Origin: Flavilitoribacter nigricans DSM 23189 = NBRC 102662
GTDB lineage: Bacteria; Bacteroidota; Bacteroidia; Chitinophagales; Saprospiraceae
Length of the DNA stretch: 64,000 nt
Assembly (NCBI RefSeq): GCF_002646595.1
Contig: NZ_PDUD01000021.1
Coordinates: forward strand, 124,001-188,000
Reading direction: 5' to 3'
Shown: one piece after another, positions 45,598 to 56,300 of the stretch
How the letters are laid out: each line of letters starts with the position of its first letter
How positions within the stretch are numbered: the first letter of the stretch is position 1
Notes under the pieces: model-generated
Database searches by the model: none
Seen by the model: only the letters and a program-made list of their open reading frames with translations
Told to the model about the DNA's origin: nothing
Made by a program: the position numbers and the translations under genes

Positions 45598-46358
45598 GAC
45601 TTAACTCGCATTTCGTGGAAAAAGATCAGCATGGAAATGAGCAGAAAAATGGCTCCGTATCCAATGCTGTAAATATTTGCACTGGCGGGGGAATAATCCG
45701 TAAAGGAGGTAATAATAGCACTCTGCGCGGGATAATAAGCCGGCAGGAACCGGATGATAATCTGATTCTGGGCTTCCGCGTAAAAGAGGGGATTCTGTAG
45801 CCAGCCGACGTCGATATTAACCAGGAGCACGATCAGCAGAATCCCTTCCAGTTCTCCACGGATCAAACTGCCCGCCGCCAGTCCGTAACAACCGTATACC
45901 AGACCGATGAGCATCAGGCTGAATATAAAAGCAGGAAGATGCTCGACGGGATAAAAGGTATGGGTCAGCAATCCGATATAAAGGGCGATACCAACGATCA
46001 TGAATGCCAGTGCTCCGAGTATGGCGATCAGTAATTCGAGCGGGTGGTAGCCGCAAATGACCAGGCGTTTATTGACGCCTCTTCCTTTCTGGATGAGATT
46101 CAGGGCCAGAAAAGCGACTAAGAACCCGGCGGATGCCACGGCAAAAAAAATGAAGGAGATCCGCTTTTCGCTGATCTCAATGAAGGTCTCCTCATCGAGA
46201 GAGGCGAGCCGGAACGGCAAGATCCGCTCCGAAGTGGTAAATTCCACCACGCCCAAAAATACGGCGGGTATGACCAGCATCAGTATGAATACGATCTTCC
46301 GGCGTACCAGCGCCCGGAGTACCATGGAAATTCCTATGTAGATCCTTCGGCTTTTCAC
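45594..46358 (-). CDS. ABC transporter permease (ABC-2-like)
   Basis: A 254-aa membrane protein with six predicted helices and a periplasmic loop after the first (FTTSERILPFRLASL). The shape resembles ABC-2 type export permeases, though no strict family motif stands out. The ATPase gene overlaps it by 4 bases upstream, and the ICMT-Lgt fusion overlaps it by 4 bases downstream, so the three are translationally coupled. Probably exports or flips the product that the operon's enzymes act on; inferred. Confidence 0.72.
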   Translation of the reverse strand: MKSRRIYIGISMVLRALVRRKIVFILMLVIPAVFLGVVEFTTSERILPFRLASLDEETFIEISEKRISFIFFAVASAGFLVAFLALNLIQKGRGVNKRLVICGYHPLELLIAILGALAFMIVGIALYIGLLTHTFYPVEHLPAFIFSLMLIGLVYGCYGLAAGSLIRGELEGILLIVLLVNIDVGWLQNPLFYAEAQNQIIIRFLPAYYPAQSAIITSFTDYSPASANIYSIGYGAIFLLISMLIFFHEMRVKS

Positions 46359-46954
46359 ATCAGTTGTCCGTTTTTCAGGTCATAGATCCGGTCGAATCGC
46401 TCCCGTTCACTGAGTAGGTGCGTGACCACGAGTACCGCACAGCCTTGTTGCCGCAGTTGCCCGGTATATTCCCAAAATCGCAGATAGGTATCCCAGTCAA
46501 ATCCATTGTAGGGCTCATCGAGTACCAGCAGATCCGGTTCGGGAAGGAGGGCCAGCGTGAGGTTGAGCTTTTGTTGCGTGCCACCACTCAGATTGGCGAC
46601 CTTTTCTTTTTCGTATTTTTTAAAATTGAAATGATCCAGCAGGTGGTCGGCGCGTTTTTTCATAATGTCTTTGGGGATGCCGTAAGCTGCCGCAAAATAC
46701 CGGAAGTGTTCGGCTACGGTGAGCAGTGGGAAAAGCAGTGCTTCCTGGGGGCAGTAGCCGAGCTTGCCGTTTAGGCTTATGGTGCCGCTATCGGCTTCCC
46801 AGGCGCCCACGATTATCTTGAGCAGAGTGCTTTTTCCCGATCCGTTTTCGCCGACAATACCGTACAGCGATCCGGCCTGCAGCTCAAAGGAGATATCCCG
46901 CAGGACGTGCTTCCTGCCAAAAGACTTGCTAATATGCCGGGCGGTCAGTAGCAT
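46355..46954 (-). CDS. ABC transporter ATP-binding protein
   Basis: A short 199-aa ATPase, complete: Walker A VGENGSGKSTLLKIIVG, Q-loop GYCPQEALLFP, signature LSGGTQQKLNLTLALL, Walker B DLLVLDEP, and the H-loop VLVVTHLLSER. Most ABC ATPases are 210-240 aa, so this is a minimal version. It begins one base after the CrtC/AttH-like gene's stop and overlaps the permease gene by 4 bases. Confidence 0.92.
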   Translation of the reverse strand: MLLTARHISKSFGRKHVLRDISFELQAGSLYGIVGENGSGKSTLLKIIVGAWEADSGTISLNGKLGYCPQEALLFPLLTVAEHFRYFAAAYGIPKDIMKKRADHLLDHFNFKKYEKEKVANLSGGTQQKLNLTLALLPEPDLLVLDEPYNGFDWDTYLRFWEYTGQLRQQGCAVLVVTHLLSERERFDRIYDLKNGQLM

Positions 46955-46955
46955 A

Positions 46956-47765
46956 TCATCGGGAGTTGAAGTTTACAAATTCGTGGATCGTCAAACCCGT
47001 AGCGATGGGGTCTTTACCCGCCAGCAGTTGGCTATGGCTTAACCACTTGAAATTATCGGCCATCAGGAACTGGAGCGGCATCGCTTTATTGAAGCCAGGT
47101 AGAAAAGACAACATCTTTTCCACCACGGTGAAAATATTCTTGTCCGCATTCAGTACGGCCTGCTGGTCCATTTTCAGAGTGAGTTCCCGATCTGGTAGTA
47201 TGATCCGGTCATCCGTAATGCTGCAGTTATCCTGTCGCTTTCCGTTGAGCCAGAGCCATTGCCGCTTATCCGTTTCCCGGATCTCGATCCATACCATTTG
47301 ATCCGACTCGCCGCCGAAGCGGCCCCAGCGGAGTTCGTGCATAGGGATTTTCCAGGCGGGGACCGTCATGATCAATTGTTCGGCGTAGCCGCGGCCCGTC
47401 ATCGTGCGGCCGTTCCATTGCAGGCGTACCTCGGAAGCCGGTTGCAGGCAGTGCCAGTCGAGATAGCCTTCTTCGGACTCAAACAATCTGGCTGTTATCG
47501 GATCGGCAAGTCCCTGCCAACTGCCAGCTACGCCAAAGCCGGCGTCCTGCCAACTGATCGTCGAACTTTGCTTTTCCGGCATATGAATACTGCGGTATCG
47601 CGATTTTTGCCGAACGCCCGTTTCCGGAGTATAATGTAGCCAACTGGTGTAGGGGACCGTGAGCCCGCGCCAGGTGAGTTTAGCCGCGTAGAAGATCATC
47701 GCTTCTCCCTCCGGGCTCACAAAGTCGAGGAACCATTTATCCAGATAAAAATTTGGTTTGGGCAT
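46956..47765 (-). CDS. CrtC/AttH-like lipocalin-fold protein
   Basis: A 269-aa protein with no signal peptide. The central pattern GRGYAEQLIMTVPAWKIP followed by HELRWGRFGGESDQMVWIEI matches the hydroxyneurosporene-synthase/AttH superfamily, which includes the carotenoid 1,2-hydratase CrtC. The N-terminus (MPKPNFYLDKWFLDFVSPEG) is typical of shorter Bacteroidota members. Hydratase activity is not certain, as the catalytic residues are not clearly placed. First gene of the four-gene operon. Confidence 0.55.
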   Translation of the reverse strand: MPKPNFYLDKWFLDFVSPEGEAMIFYAAKLTWRGLTVPYTSWLHYTPETGVRQKSRYRSIHMPEKQSSTISWQDAGFGVAGSWQGLADPITARLFESEEGYLDWHCLQPASEVRLQWNGRTMTGRGYAEQLIMTVPAWKIPMHELRWGRFGGESDQMVWIEIRETDKRQWLWLNGKRQDNCSITDDRIILPDRELTLKMDQQAVLNADKNIFTVVEKMLSFLPGFNKAMPLQFLMADNFKWLSHSQLLAGKDPIATGLTIHEFVNFNSR

Positions 47766-48027
47766 GAGCGAAATATTGAATCCAAAGTTGACAAAAATCA
47801 GCGTAGAGGCGATTCGGTGACCAGGAGACGGGGAGAGTGGGAGAGGGCATTGCTTTCCTCTTTTCCTCCGGGTCTTCTAGTCTGCTGCTCTGCGCATTTT
47901 GAAGGTAATGTTCAGAGTGTGATTTAAGGTTTTAGGTATTTTTGATCCGGTATTGATCAATGCCTTTTCAAAATGTATGAGTTGAACTGTGGGAAGGCCG
48001 GCTTGCGGCTACTCAAGTTTCACAATA

Positions 48028-48903
48028 TCAAACCTTGCATTCCCGCAACACCTGCATAAAGCGTTTCCGCGCCGGGGCTTCGTAAACCAGCGGGAAGGTG
48101 GCCCGGGAAAGCAGCGAGAAGCGGCCTTGCGGCAACCGGCGATGGTGTTCTTCCAGCAGGGCTAATCCGGCTTCCGCCTTCCAGCGAAACCAGCGCCGGA
48201 TAGGCAGGGATGAACTATCGTACAGGTGCGCCCGGGTAATTCCCCATTGGTCGCATTCTTCCCGGGAGATATTCACGTAGCCGGCTGCGATGTCTGCCTC
48301 AAAATCTTCGAGATCGAACTGGTACCGGCTGGCCATACCCAGCGGTTCGAGAAAGAGGTACTTATCCGGATCTTCGTTAAAGACTTTCAAGGTCGCCCGG
48401 ATGGTACCCCGGATATCCATTTTGTGGAAGTGATTGCTCAGTTCCTCGTGGGGGAAGATCTCCAGGTGACCGCGCCGCCGGGCATCGAATAGCAGGGAAT
48501 TCAGGATATCACTGGTCTCTTCCCGAAAATCGGCGCCGAAGCGATCCGCCACCTCAAAACAGTAGCACATGAGATAATCCACTTCATCCTCCGGATGGAG
48601 GGGCAACTTCGAAAATTCGATCTTTTGCAGGATGTAGGAAGCTTCGTCGGGGTATTCGGGAGGCAGCGGAGCGTCCCCGTCCACTACATCATCCAGATAA
48701 CGCATCAGGGTGTAATAGGATTCCAGAAATTCTCCCCGGGTGGGAGAGAATGCCGCGTATTTGAAAAGCCGGAGATACCGCAAAAAAGCCCGGTATTTCC
48801 ACCCGCGGGTTTTCAGCATGTGCTGAAATACCCGGGAGCGCATATCCTTCATGCACTTGTCTTCAATGTCCCTGCGGACCGGAGCACCGATTTTCTTAAC
48901 CAT
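48028..48903 (-). CDS. Squalene/phytoene synthase-like protein
   Basis: A 291-aa protein of the class I isoprenoid-synthase type. The first metal-binding motif reads LMRYLDDVVDGD (D71-D75), and the second region reads FDLEDFEADIAAGYVNISRE, close to the DxxxD...GRxYLPxE pattern of SQS/PSY enzymes. DIRGTIRATLKVF and a Trp/Arg-rich C-terminus complete it. It is more divergent than housekeeping phytoene or squalene synthases. It lies 262 bases upstream of the CrtC-like operon on the same strand, supporting an isoprenoid theme. Substrate unknown. Confidence 0.65.
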   Translation of the reverse strand: MVKKIGAPVRRDIEDKCMKDMRSRVFQHMLKTRGWKYRAFLRYLRLFKYAAFSPTRGEFLESYYTLMRYLDDVVDGDAPLPPEYPDEASYILQKIEFSKLPLHPEDEVDYLMCYCFEVADRFGADFREETSDILNSLLFDARRRGHLEIFPHEELSNHFHKMDIRGTIRATLKVFNEDPDKYLFLEPLGMASRYQFDLEDFEADIAAGYVNISREECDQWGITRAHLYDSSSLPIRRWFRWKAEAGLALLEEHHRRLPQGRFSLLSRATFPLVYEAPARKRFMQVLRECKV

Positions 48904-49124
48904 GGGGCTTCTTTTTAGTGAACGGAGAATTGTTTCTAAAACTAGGGATATCTTTCAGGGAGGTCAATGATATAAATCAGCTGTCCGGATAACTTCCGGT
49001 AGTGATCAGGTCAAAGAAATTCCCAAAACACTTTGCGTCGAGTATATCTGGTGAACAACTTTCCCGAAAATCCTTTTAACATTCTGTACTGCTGGTTTGC
49101 CGTACATTTCAAAATGCCAGCCCG

Positions 49125-49565
49125 ATGAATATACAACTCAAAACACCGGTAAAAGGAGACTATCGCGACGTCATGGCCCGCTTTGACCGGCAGCTTTTCG
49201 AAGCCCTTGCACCGAAAGGAGCAAAAATGGAGATCGTAGCATTTACCGGTTCCCAAAAAGGAGATACCGTGCACATCCGCTTTGTGAGCCCGATCCAGGC
49301 GGATTGGGTCAGCAAAATAACGGAACACGGCTCCAACGAGAAGGAAGCCTGGTTCGTGGACGAAGGTGTACAACTTCCTTTCCCGCTCGGGTACTGGAAA
49401 CATCGCCATCTCGTGCGCAAACTTACGGATGATACTTCTTGTATTATTGATGATATCACCTTCCGGGGTACCAACCGGTTCCTGAGCCTGTTACTTTATC
49501 CTGCTATTTACCTGGGGTTTTATCCCCGAAAAAAGATCTACCGTCGTTATTTCGGTGCGGCCTAG
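49125..49565 (+). CDS. SRPBCC-family (START-like) protein
   Basis: A 146-aa cytoplasmic protein of the ligand-binding SRPBCC fold. It starts MNIQLKTPVKGDYRDVMARF, and the C-terminal helix region FRGTNRFLSLLLYPAIYLGF has the amphipathic character of this fold. Such proteins bind hydrophobic ligands; none is indicated. It is divergent from the squalene/phytoene-synthase-like gene, so an isoprenoid link is possible but unproven. Confidence 0.6.
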   Translation: MNIQLKTPVKGDYRDVMARFDRQLFEALAPKGAKMEIVAFTGSQKGDTVHIRFVSPIQADWVSKITEHGSNEKEAWFVDEGVQLPFPLGYWKHRHLVRKLTDDTSCIIDDITFRGTNRFLSLLLYPAIYLGFYPRKKIYRRYFGAA

Positions 49566-49693
49566 CGCATTTTTTTCGGAGGAATTCGGCCGTACCACCT
49601 ATTTGGCGCAATCCCCCCTCGACAAAGGCGTTTTTCCACCGGGGGAAAGCCATATATTTCGTTCATATTTGTACTGCATAAAAAACGAATAGC

Positions 49694-50263
49694 ATGAGAA
49701 AGTTAAAATTGCAAGTACAGATATCGGTTGACGGATACATCGCCGGACCGAACGGTGAAATGGACTGGGTGACCTTCGACTGGGATGATGAACTTAAGGA
49801 ATATGTCACTTCCATTACCGATCCGATCGATACCATCGTGCTGGGCCGGAATCTTGCCGAGGGCTTCATTCCCCACTGGGCCAGTGTTGCGGAAGATCCG
49901 GACAATCCGGAACATACTGCCGGTATTAAATTCACCGAAACGCCCAAGATGGTCTTTTCCAGAAAATTGGACGAATCTACCTGGGACAATACCGTGGTCG
50001 CCAAGAAAGGACTGGTTGAGGCCATTCAGGAACTTAAGGCACAGGATGGACAGGATATCATCGCTTACGGTGGTGGCGAGTTCGTTTCTTCCCTCATCAA
50101 AGAGGGCCTCATCGATGAATTTCACCTGCTGATCAATCCGGTAGCACTCGGCGACGGTATGCCGATCTTCGAAAGTATGGAAGAGCGCCAGCCCCTAAAA
50201 CTTAAAAAGAGCATCGCCTTCGATTGCGGTATCGTGCTTTTGTGTTACGAACTAAAGTCCTAG
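49694..50263 (+). CDS. Dihydrofolate reductase family protein (RibD C-terminal-like)
   Basis: A 189-aa cytoplasmic protein. Seen: KLKLQVQISVDGYIAGPNGE at the N-terminus, the NADPH-binding TIVLGRNLAEGF, DIIAYGGGEFVSSLIKEGLI and LINPVALGDGMPIF. These match the RibD_C/DHFR-like oxidoreductases (YwjB/YyaP group), which usually lack a known physiological substrate. Ordinary length. Confidence 0.88.
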   Translation: MRKLKLQVQISVDGYIAGPNGEMDWVTFDWDDELKEYVTSITDPIDTIVLGRNLAEGFIPHWASVAEDPDNPEHTAGIKFTETPKMVFSRKLDESTWDNTVVAKKGLVEAIQELKAQDGQDIIAYGGGEFVSSLIKEGLIDEFHLLINPVALGDGMPIFESMEERQPLKLKKSIAFDCGIVLLCYELKS

Positions 50264-50280
50264 GATCGTTGAAACAATTT

Positions 50281-50322
50281 CCGGACTCAGATTGCTGCGA
50301 CGCGCCCGCAATCTGAGCCCGG
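50281..50322. terminator. Hairpin between convergent DHFR-family and adhesin genes
   Basis: CCGG-A-CTCAGATTGC (50281-50295) pairs with GCAATCTGAG-C-CCGG (50308-50322), 14 pairs with one mismatch and a 12-base loop. It lies between two stop codons (50263 and 50324). No T-run, so possibly a bidirectional transcript-end structure. Confidence 0.55.
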
Positions 50323-50323
50323 G

Positions 50324-53300
50324 TCAACGCAATAGGCTCACATCTCCCGCAAATTGCTGCCGGAACTGCTCACCTTGTTCTTCAAAACTTACTTCCAGCA
50401 TAAAAACGTAGACCGAAGATGGCGCCGGCAATCCGTTGTCCCGACCGTCCCAACCCAAACCGGGAGATTGAGACTGGAACACGAGTCGGCCCCAGCGATT
50501 GAATACCTTCAACTGGTAATTCGTGACGTTGTAAGCGGGATCCAGATTGGGAACGAACAGGTCGTTCAAGCCATCTTCATTTGGGGAAAAAACATTGGGT
50601 ACAAAGACCTGGATCTGGCCGCAGGAAGACGAACTAACGATAACGGAGGCCGTGGTCTCGCAACCGGCCTGTTCCACTATGGCCGTGTACAAGCCGGCCT
50701 CACGCACGGTGTATTCCGGATCGGTGGAACCATCCTGCCATCGGATTGATCCGGTGCCGATGTTCGGACGCAGCGTGATGGTTTCGCTCCGGCAGAGTAC
50801 CAGGCTATCCGCCAGACCCAGATCGAGTGACTCCTGAATGGTTACAGAAATGCTGTCCCGCGTAACGCAGTCCCCAAGGGTCGCTTCCAGCCAGTAAATG
50901 CCGGTTTGTTCGGCCAGCAGGGAAAGTCCCATGCTGCCGTCCTGCCAGAATAATTCATCACTTTGGCTGACACTGGCTTCCAGCAGTGCGGACTCACCGG
51001 AACAGATCGAAATATCCGCTCCCAGGTCTACCGTCGGCGCGGCCACGGCGGTGATCACCACGGTATCCGCGTAGCGGCAGCCGGCAGCGCTGAGCGCCAG
51101 GGTATAGGCTCCTCCTTCCGTAATGGTGTAGTTGGGCGATGTATTGCCGTCCTGCCAGCGGTATTCGTCTCCGAGGCCGCCAAGATCGAAATTAATGGTT
51201 TCTTCCGGGCAAAGGTTCCGGTCTGGTCCCAGATCAAAACGGGGCAGCGGAGTGACGGTAATGCTGACATTATCCTGCCCGGTACATCCGTCGGCGGTCA
51301 CCGAAACGGCGTAATCACCGGATTGATCCACTGTAAAGGAAGAGAGGGTACTACCATCCTGCCAGCGGTAGGTGAAGCCCGCATTTCCGGGAGCAAATAA
51401 AGTAGTGGTTTCCCCTTCGCAAAGTGCAAGGTCCGGCCCGAGGTCGACGTCGGGTGTTGGCGAAACGGTGACGTTCAGTTCATCGGTGGTAGAACAACCA
51501 TTGCGGGTAATGGAAAGAGCATACTGCCCGGATCGGTCAATGTTGTAAACTGGTGCGTCGGAATTGTCTTGCCAGCGGTAGGTGTCACCGACACCGGAAA
51601 AGTCGAAAAGCAGGGCTTCTCCACTGCAAAGGGTGGTATCCGGTCCGAGGCTGAACTGTGGTAAAGGCGTGAAGGTCAGGCTGATCTCATCCTGCCCGGT
51701 ACAGCCGTTGGCGGTCACTGAAACGGCATAACTGCCGGACTGGTCAACGGTGAGAAAGGAGGTGGTACTGCCGTCCTGCCAGCGGTAGGTGTTCCCGGCT
51801 GCCATTGGCGCATTGAGGGTCGTGGTTTCCCCTTCGCAGAGGGCGAGATCCGGTCCGAGGTCGACGGTTGGCGTTTCAAAAAAATTGACGTTTATTTCAT
51901 CGGTAGCAGCGCAGCCGTTGCTGGTGATGGCCAGCGTATACTGTCCGGTCTGATCAATGGTATAGGCCGGTGCGTCGGAATTGTCCTGCCAGCGGTAGGT
52001 ATCACCGACACCGGAAAAGTCGAAAGCCAGGGTCTCTCCGCTGCAGAGCGAGGTATCCGGTCCGAGACTGAACTGCGGTAAAGGCGTAAAGGTCAGGCTA
52101 ATCTCATCCTGTCCGGTACAGCCGTTGGCGGTCACGGAAACGGCATAACTGCCGGACTGTTCAACGGTGAGAAAGGAGGTAGTGCTGCCATCCTGCCAGC
52201 GGTAGGTATTCCCGGCTCCGGTGGGTGCATTAAGCGTCGTGGTTTCCCCTTCGCAGAGGGCAAGATCCGGTCCGAGATCGACGGTGGGTGTTTGCGATAC
52301 GCTAACGTTCAATGCATCGGTGGCAGCGCAGCCATTGCGGGTAATGGACAGCATATACTGTCCGGCCTGATCAATGCTGTAGACGGGTGTATCGGCGTTG
52401 TCCTGCCAGCGGTAGGTATCGCCGGTACCGGAAAAATCAAAAGCCAGGGTCTCTCCGCTGCAGAGCGTGGTGTCCGGTCCGAGGCTGAACTGCGGTAAAG
52501 GGGTGAAGGTCAGCGTGACTTCATCCTGCCCGGTGCAACCATCGCTGGTCACGGAAACTGCGTAGCTGCCGCTCTGGCCCACGGTAAGTTGCGGCTGGTC
52601 ACTGCCGTCCTGCCAGTTATAGGTCGCTGCGGCGGAAGCAGTGGCATCGAGGGTAAGCGTTTCGCCCGCGCATAAAGTCTGATCCGGCCCCAGATCAACC
52701 ATTGGGGTGGGAAGGGCAAAAAGCTCAATGGTATCGGAGCTGATACAACCCGACCGGTCGAGATGTACAAAATAGGTGCCGGCCTGGGTGACGGTAAAGG
52801 TGGGTTCGGAACTGCCGTCTTGCCAGCGATACGTTATCCCCGCATCGTTGACGGTGGCATCGAGCAACTGGTTTTGGTCTTCGCAGATGCCGACATCCGG
52901 CCCGAGGTCGACGGTGGCCGGGTTAATGGTGCTGATGGTAATGCTGTCGATGATCTGACACATGTTACCGAAAGTGACCCGGGCCCAGTACGTATCCGCC
53001 TCGGTTACCGGTATGGCTGCTTCGGAGCTGCCGGTTGACCATTCGTACGTTTCTCCCGGACTGTAATTATAGGCGCTCAGACTCAGTACGTCTCCGGTAC
53101 AGATACTGCGATCTTTCCCAAAAAAACCGACTTCTACAAAATCCGGCCGACTGTCGAAGATCCACCCCTGATTGGAATTGCCGATGTTCGTGCTGTGGGA
53201 GCCCGCAAAAAAGGAGGCGCCGCCGGTACCGATCTGGTCCTGCATCTGGATAAAATCTCCGTTGACCACAGCCGCGGCCGGCATGGAAAAGGTTGCTTTT

Positions 53301-56300
53301 TCGCCGGGTAGGGTAGAAAACAGTTCGATCGGATTGCAGTTGTTGCCGAGTACCAGAAAGTATTCATTGACCGTTTGGGTCACGTGGTGTTCGAAGCGAT
53401 AGGATTTGCCCGGGGCCAGCAACAGGCTATCGATGTTGTGGTACCCCTTGACATTGGCATCGCCACCGATCTCCAGCAGATTGAAGTTGGCGGGATTGTT
53501 GATGTTACTGGAATTCTCCCGGTGGCAGATATTGATCAGGCCTTCCGTTCCGCTGAATACAACATTGTTAAAGTGGAGCCCACCGCTTAACAGCATTCCC
53601 GCGTTTGGATGAAGGAGTTCTATGATTGAAGTACCGGGGTTGATGACAGTATTATTTCCGAAAGGTGCTTCGATGCTGTAGTACTCATAAAAGTCTACCA
53701 CGGTGGGCTCGGATATAGTGATCGTAGAGTTTCCTAAACTTAAAGTGAACAGGTTATCGCTATTGAACATCTCCAACCTGCCCAGTACCAGGCGCTGGTC
53801 GTTGGTATTAAGGGCACCGCTCTCCAGTAGTAATTGGTTGGCGGACAGCCCGTCCAGCAGGGTACATTCCCCTTCGTTTTCGATAACCACATCCTGGAAG
53901 GATCGCCCATTGGTTAGCAGGGTCTGGGCTCCGGAACCACTCATGTGGAAACCGTAGACCTGATTGACCATGCTGGCGGAGAAGCGCCCCGAACCGTAGA
54001 CGTAAAGCTGATTGAGCGTAATGGTCGGATTGGGCAAATTATCCGTCCAGGTAATGTCGTGACAATAATGGAAATCCAGTTTTTGTCCGACTACCTGCTG
54101 GTTCGGTCCGGTAAAAGAGTTGGTGTCGAAGATCACGTCATCGAGCAGGCTGGGTATACAGGCACCACCGGTGCCACCGCTGGTAAGCGACCAGTGAGCC
54201 GGGTCGGCCCAGTCACCGTTCCCGCCTACCCAGTAGAGGGTACGACTGCTGAGTTCGTTGATCGTCCAGCCCTGATTGTTGCCCAGGTCAATACTGTTTT
54301 GGGCGGTGAGCTGGCCGCCGCCGGTATTGTGCATGTCTTTCAGGGAGAGGTATTGTAGGTTATGGTCGTTCGGAATATTGAAAAAGGCGGCATTTCCGGC
54401 GAAATTCGCCTGCAGGGTGATCAGGCCGTTGCAGTCGCCGGGAGCTGCGATGTTACCGATATTTTGGGTGGTGCCCGATTCAAAAAAGTAGGAGAAGCCG
54501 GGGGCGAAGATCACGGTGTTGATGGTGAAATCATCGGAAAAATAAGCTCCATCCGTAAACTCCAGCGAATCGATGATGATATTCGCGCCGGAAGTATAGT
54601 GCAACAGATGGCCGCGGTTGCGCGTGAAGAGTACCCGGTGGTAATTGAGGGTTTTGGGGCCAAGGTGTTCAAAAAAACCATTTATCCCCCGGAATTCGAT
54701 GGTAGAAGTACCCGCGTCCAACTCGAAATTGCCGTTAAGATTAACATTCCAGCGGTCTTTATCCACATCGGGAAAATGCTTGATCACCCAGAGGGAATTA
54801 CCCAGCTCCAGCCGCCGGAGGATATTGTTTCCGCTGGAGAAGAACTCTTTACACTCCACGTATTGATCGTTAGTGGTCAGGGTACCGGCCTGGAAATCGA
54901 TATAAGTCTCCACTTTCAAGCTATCCTGGAGTGTCCACTGCCCCCCGGGGCCGTTGAAGGCGAGCGTATTGATCTGGTGGTTAGCGGTAGTGATCGTCTT
55001 TCCCGGTTCCGGACTTTCGAAATGCACCTGGCCGAGATAACCGAAATTCATTTCCCTGATCTGGGTCATCGAGCCGTAGATATGCAGCCAGGGCTCATAA
55101 TCGGATTCCAGGCGCGGGAAAAACTGGGCACCGGACCAGTCTATGTCGCGGCAGAAGGCATTCTCTACCTCGATGCGTACGGTCTGGCCCGGCTGGGTGA
55201 AAGAGTTGGCGTCAAAAAACACATTATCGGTACCGGATGGCACGCAGGCACCGCCCGGTCCGCCACTCGTCAGCGACCAGTGAGCGGGATCGTTCCAGTT
55301 GCCGGAATCCCCTACCCAGTACAGATTATTTACCGAACGGGCATTGATGACCCAGCCACTGTTCCCGCCCAGGTCCACACTGTTGTTGGCGGTGTAATTG
55401 GACGTTCCGGTAGCCGTAATACCTTTCAGATTGACGTAATCAATCTCGATCGCTTCACCGTCCGACCGGAAGATCGTCGGTCCGTCATTGCCGATCCTGG
55501 CCTGAATGGTGATCGTACCGAGGCAGTTCCCGTTGGCCGTGATCTGCTGGATATTGTAAGTGTGGGAAGACAGAAAATCGTAAGTTTTTCCGGGAGTTAG
55601 GATCAGGTGTTCGGCGCTCATGGTGAAGTCCACCCGGGCACTGCTGTTGAAGCGGATCTCACCGTAGCTGACCGGATCGTAGCCCTGTACCAGAGCTGCC
55701 GCTCCGTTAGAATTCGAAAATAAAAAATCGTTGAAGATCAGCGGATCCGTGGATTCGATATCTACCTGTACCTCATTCGATGTACATTCGATCAGGGAAT
55801 TTCCCGGATCAACGGAAAAGGAGGAGCCATGTACCCGGACCTCCATAACGAAAATGGCGTAAAGATTGTCATTGGTGGCAAAGTACTGGTTGCGGCCATT
55901 GAGGGTAATGTGGGAATCCCCAAGGGTCAGGCTGCCGCTATTCTGAATGCGGATGTGCAGAAAATCCGCGGTGAGATCCTGGCTGTTCGTATTCAGATGG
56001 CCGTCGTTCATGACTATGGCACTGTCCACCACCACGGTACCGTCCAGTCGCCAGCCGCCACTGCCGTTAAATACCACACTTTTTCCCAGAAAATGATCGG
56101 CCGTTTGCACGGGAGTGTCCGGGTTGGCCGAGCGAAAGCGAAATTCTCCCGCAAAATCGAGGACCATGCCGGTAATGAAATGCAGACTGCCGAAAATATT
56201 GATCACTTTTCCCGCCGTTCCGCGCAAAACGGGATTGCCCGTGGCACCGGTCCAATCCAGCGCTCGACAAAAGATATTCTCGTTGTTGATGGTCACCACC

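Noticed and set aside
51417-52700. CRISPR-like spaced repeats
   Set aside because: The repetition is a 417-bp in-frame protein repeat, not short direct repeats separated by unique spacers.
54362-55600. Plus-strand 412-codon frame
   Set aside because: It lies opposite the giant adhesin; the adhesin frame has clear repeats, a signal peptide and a T9SS domain, and the antisense frame has none.
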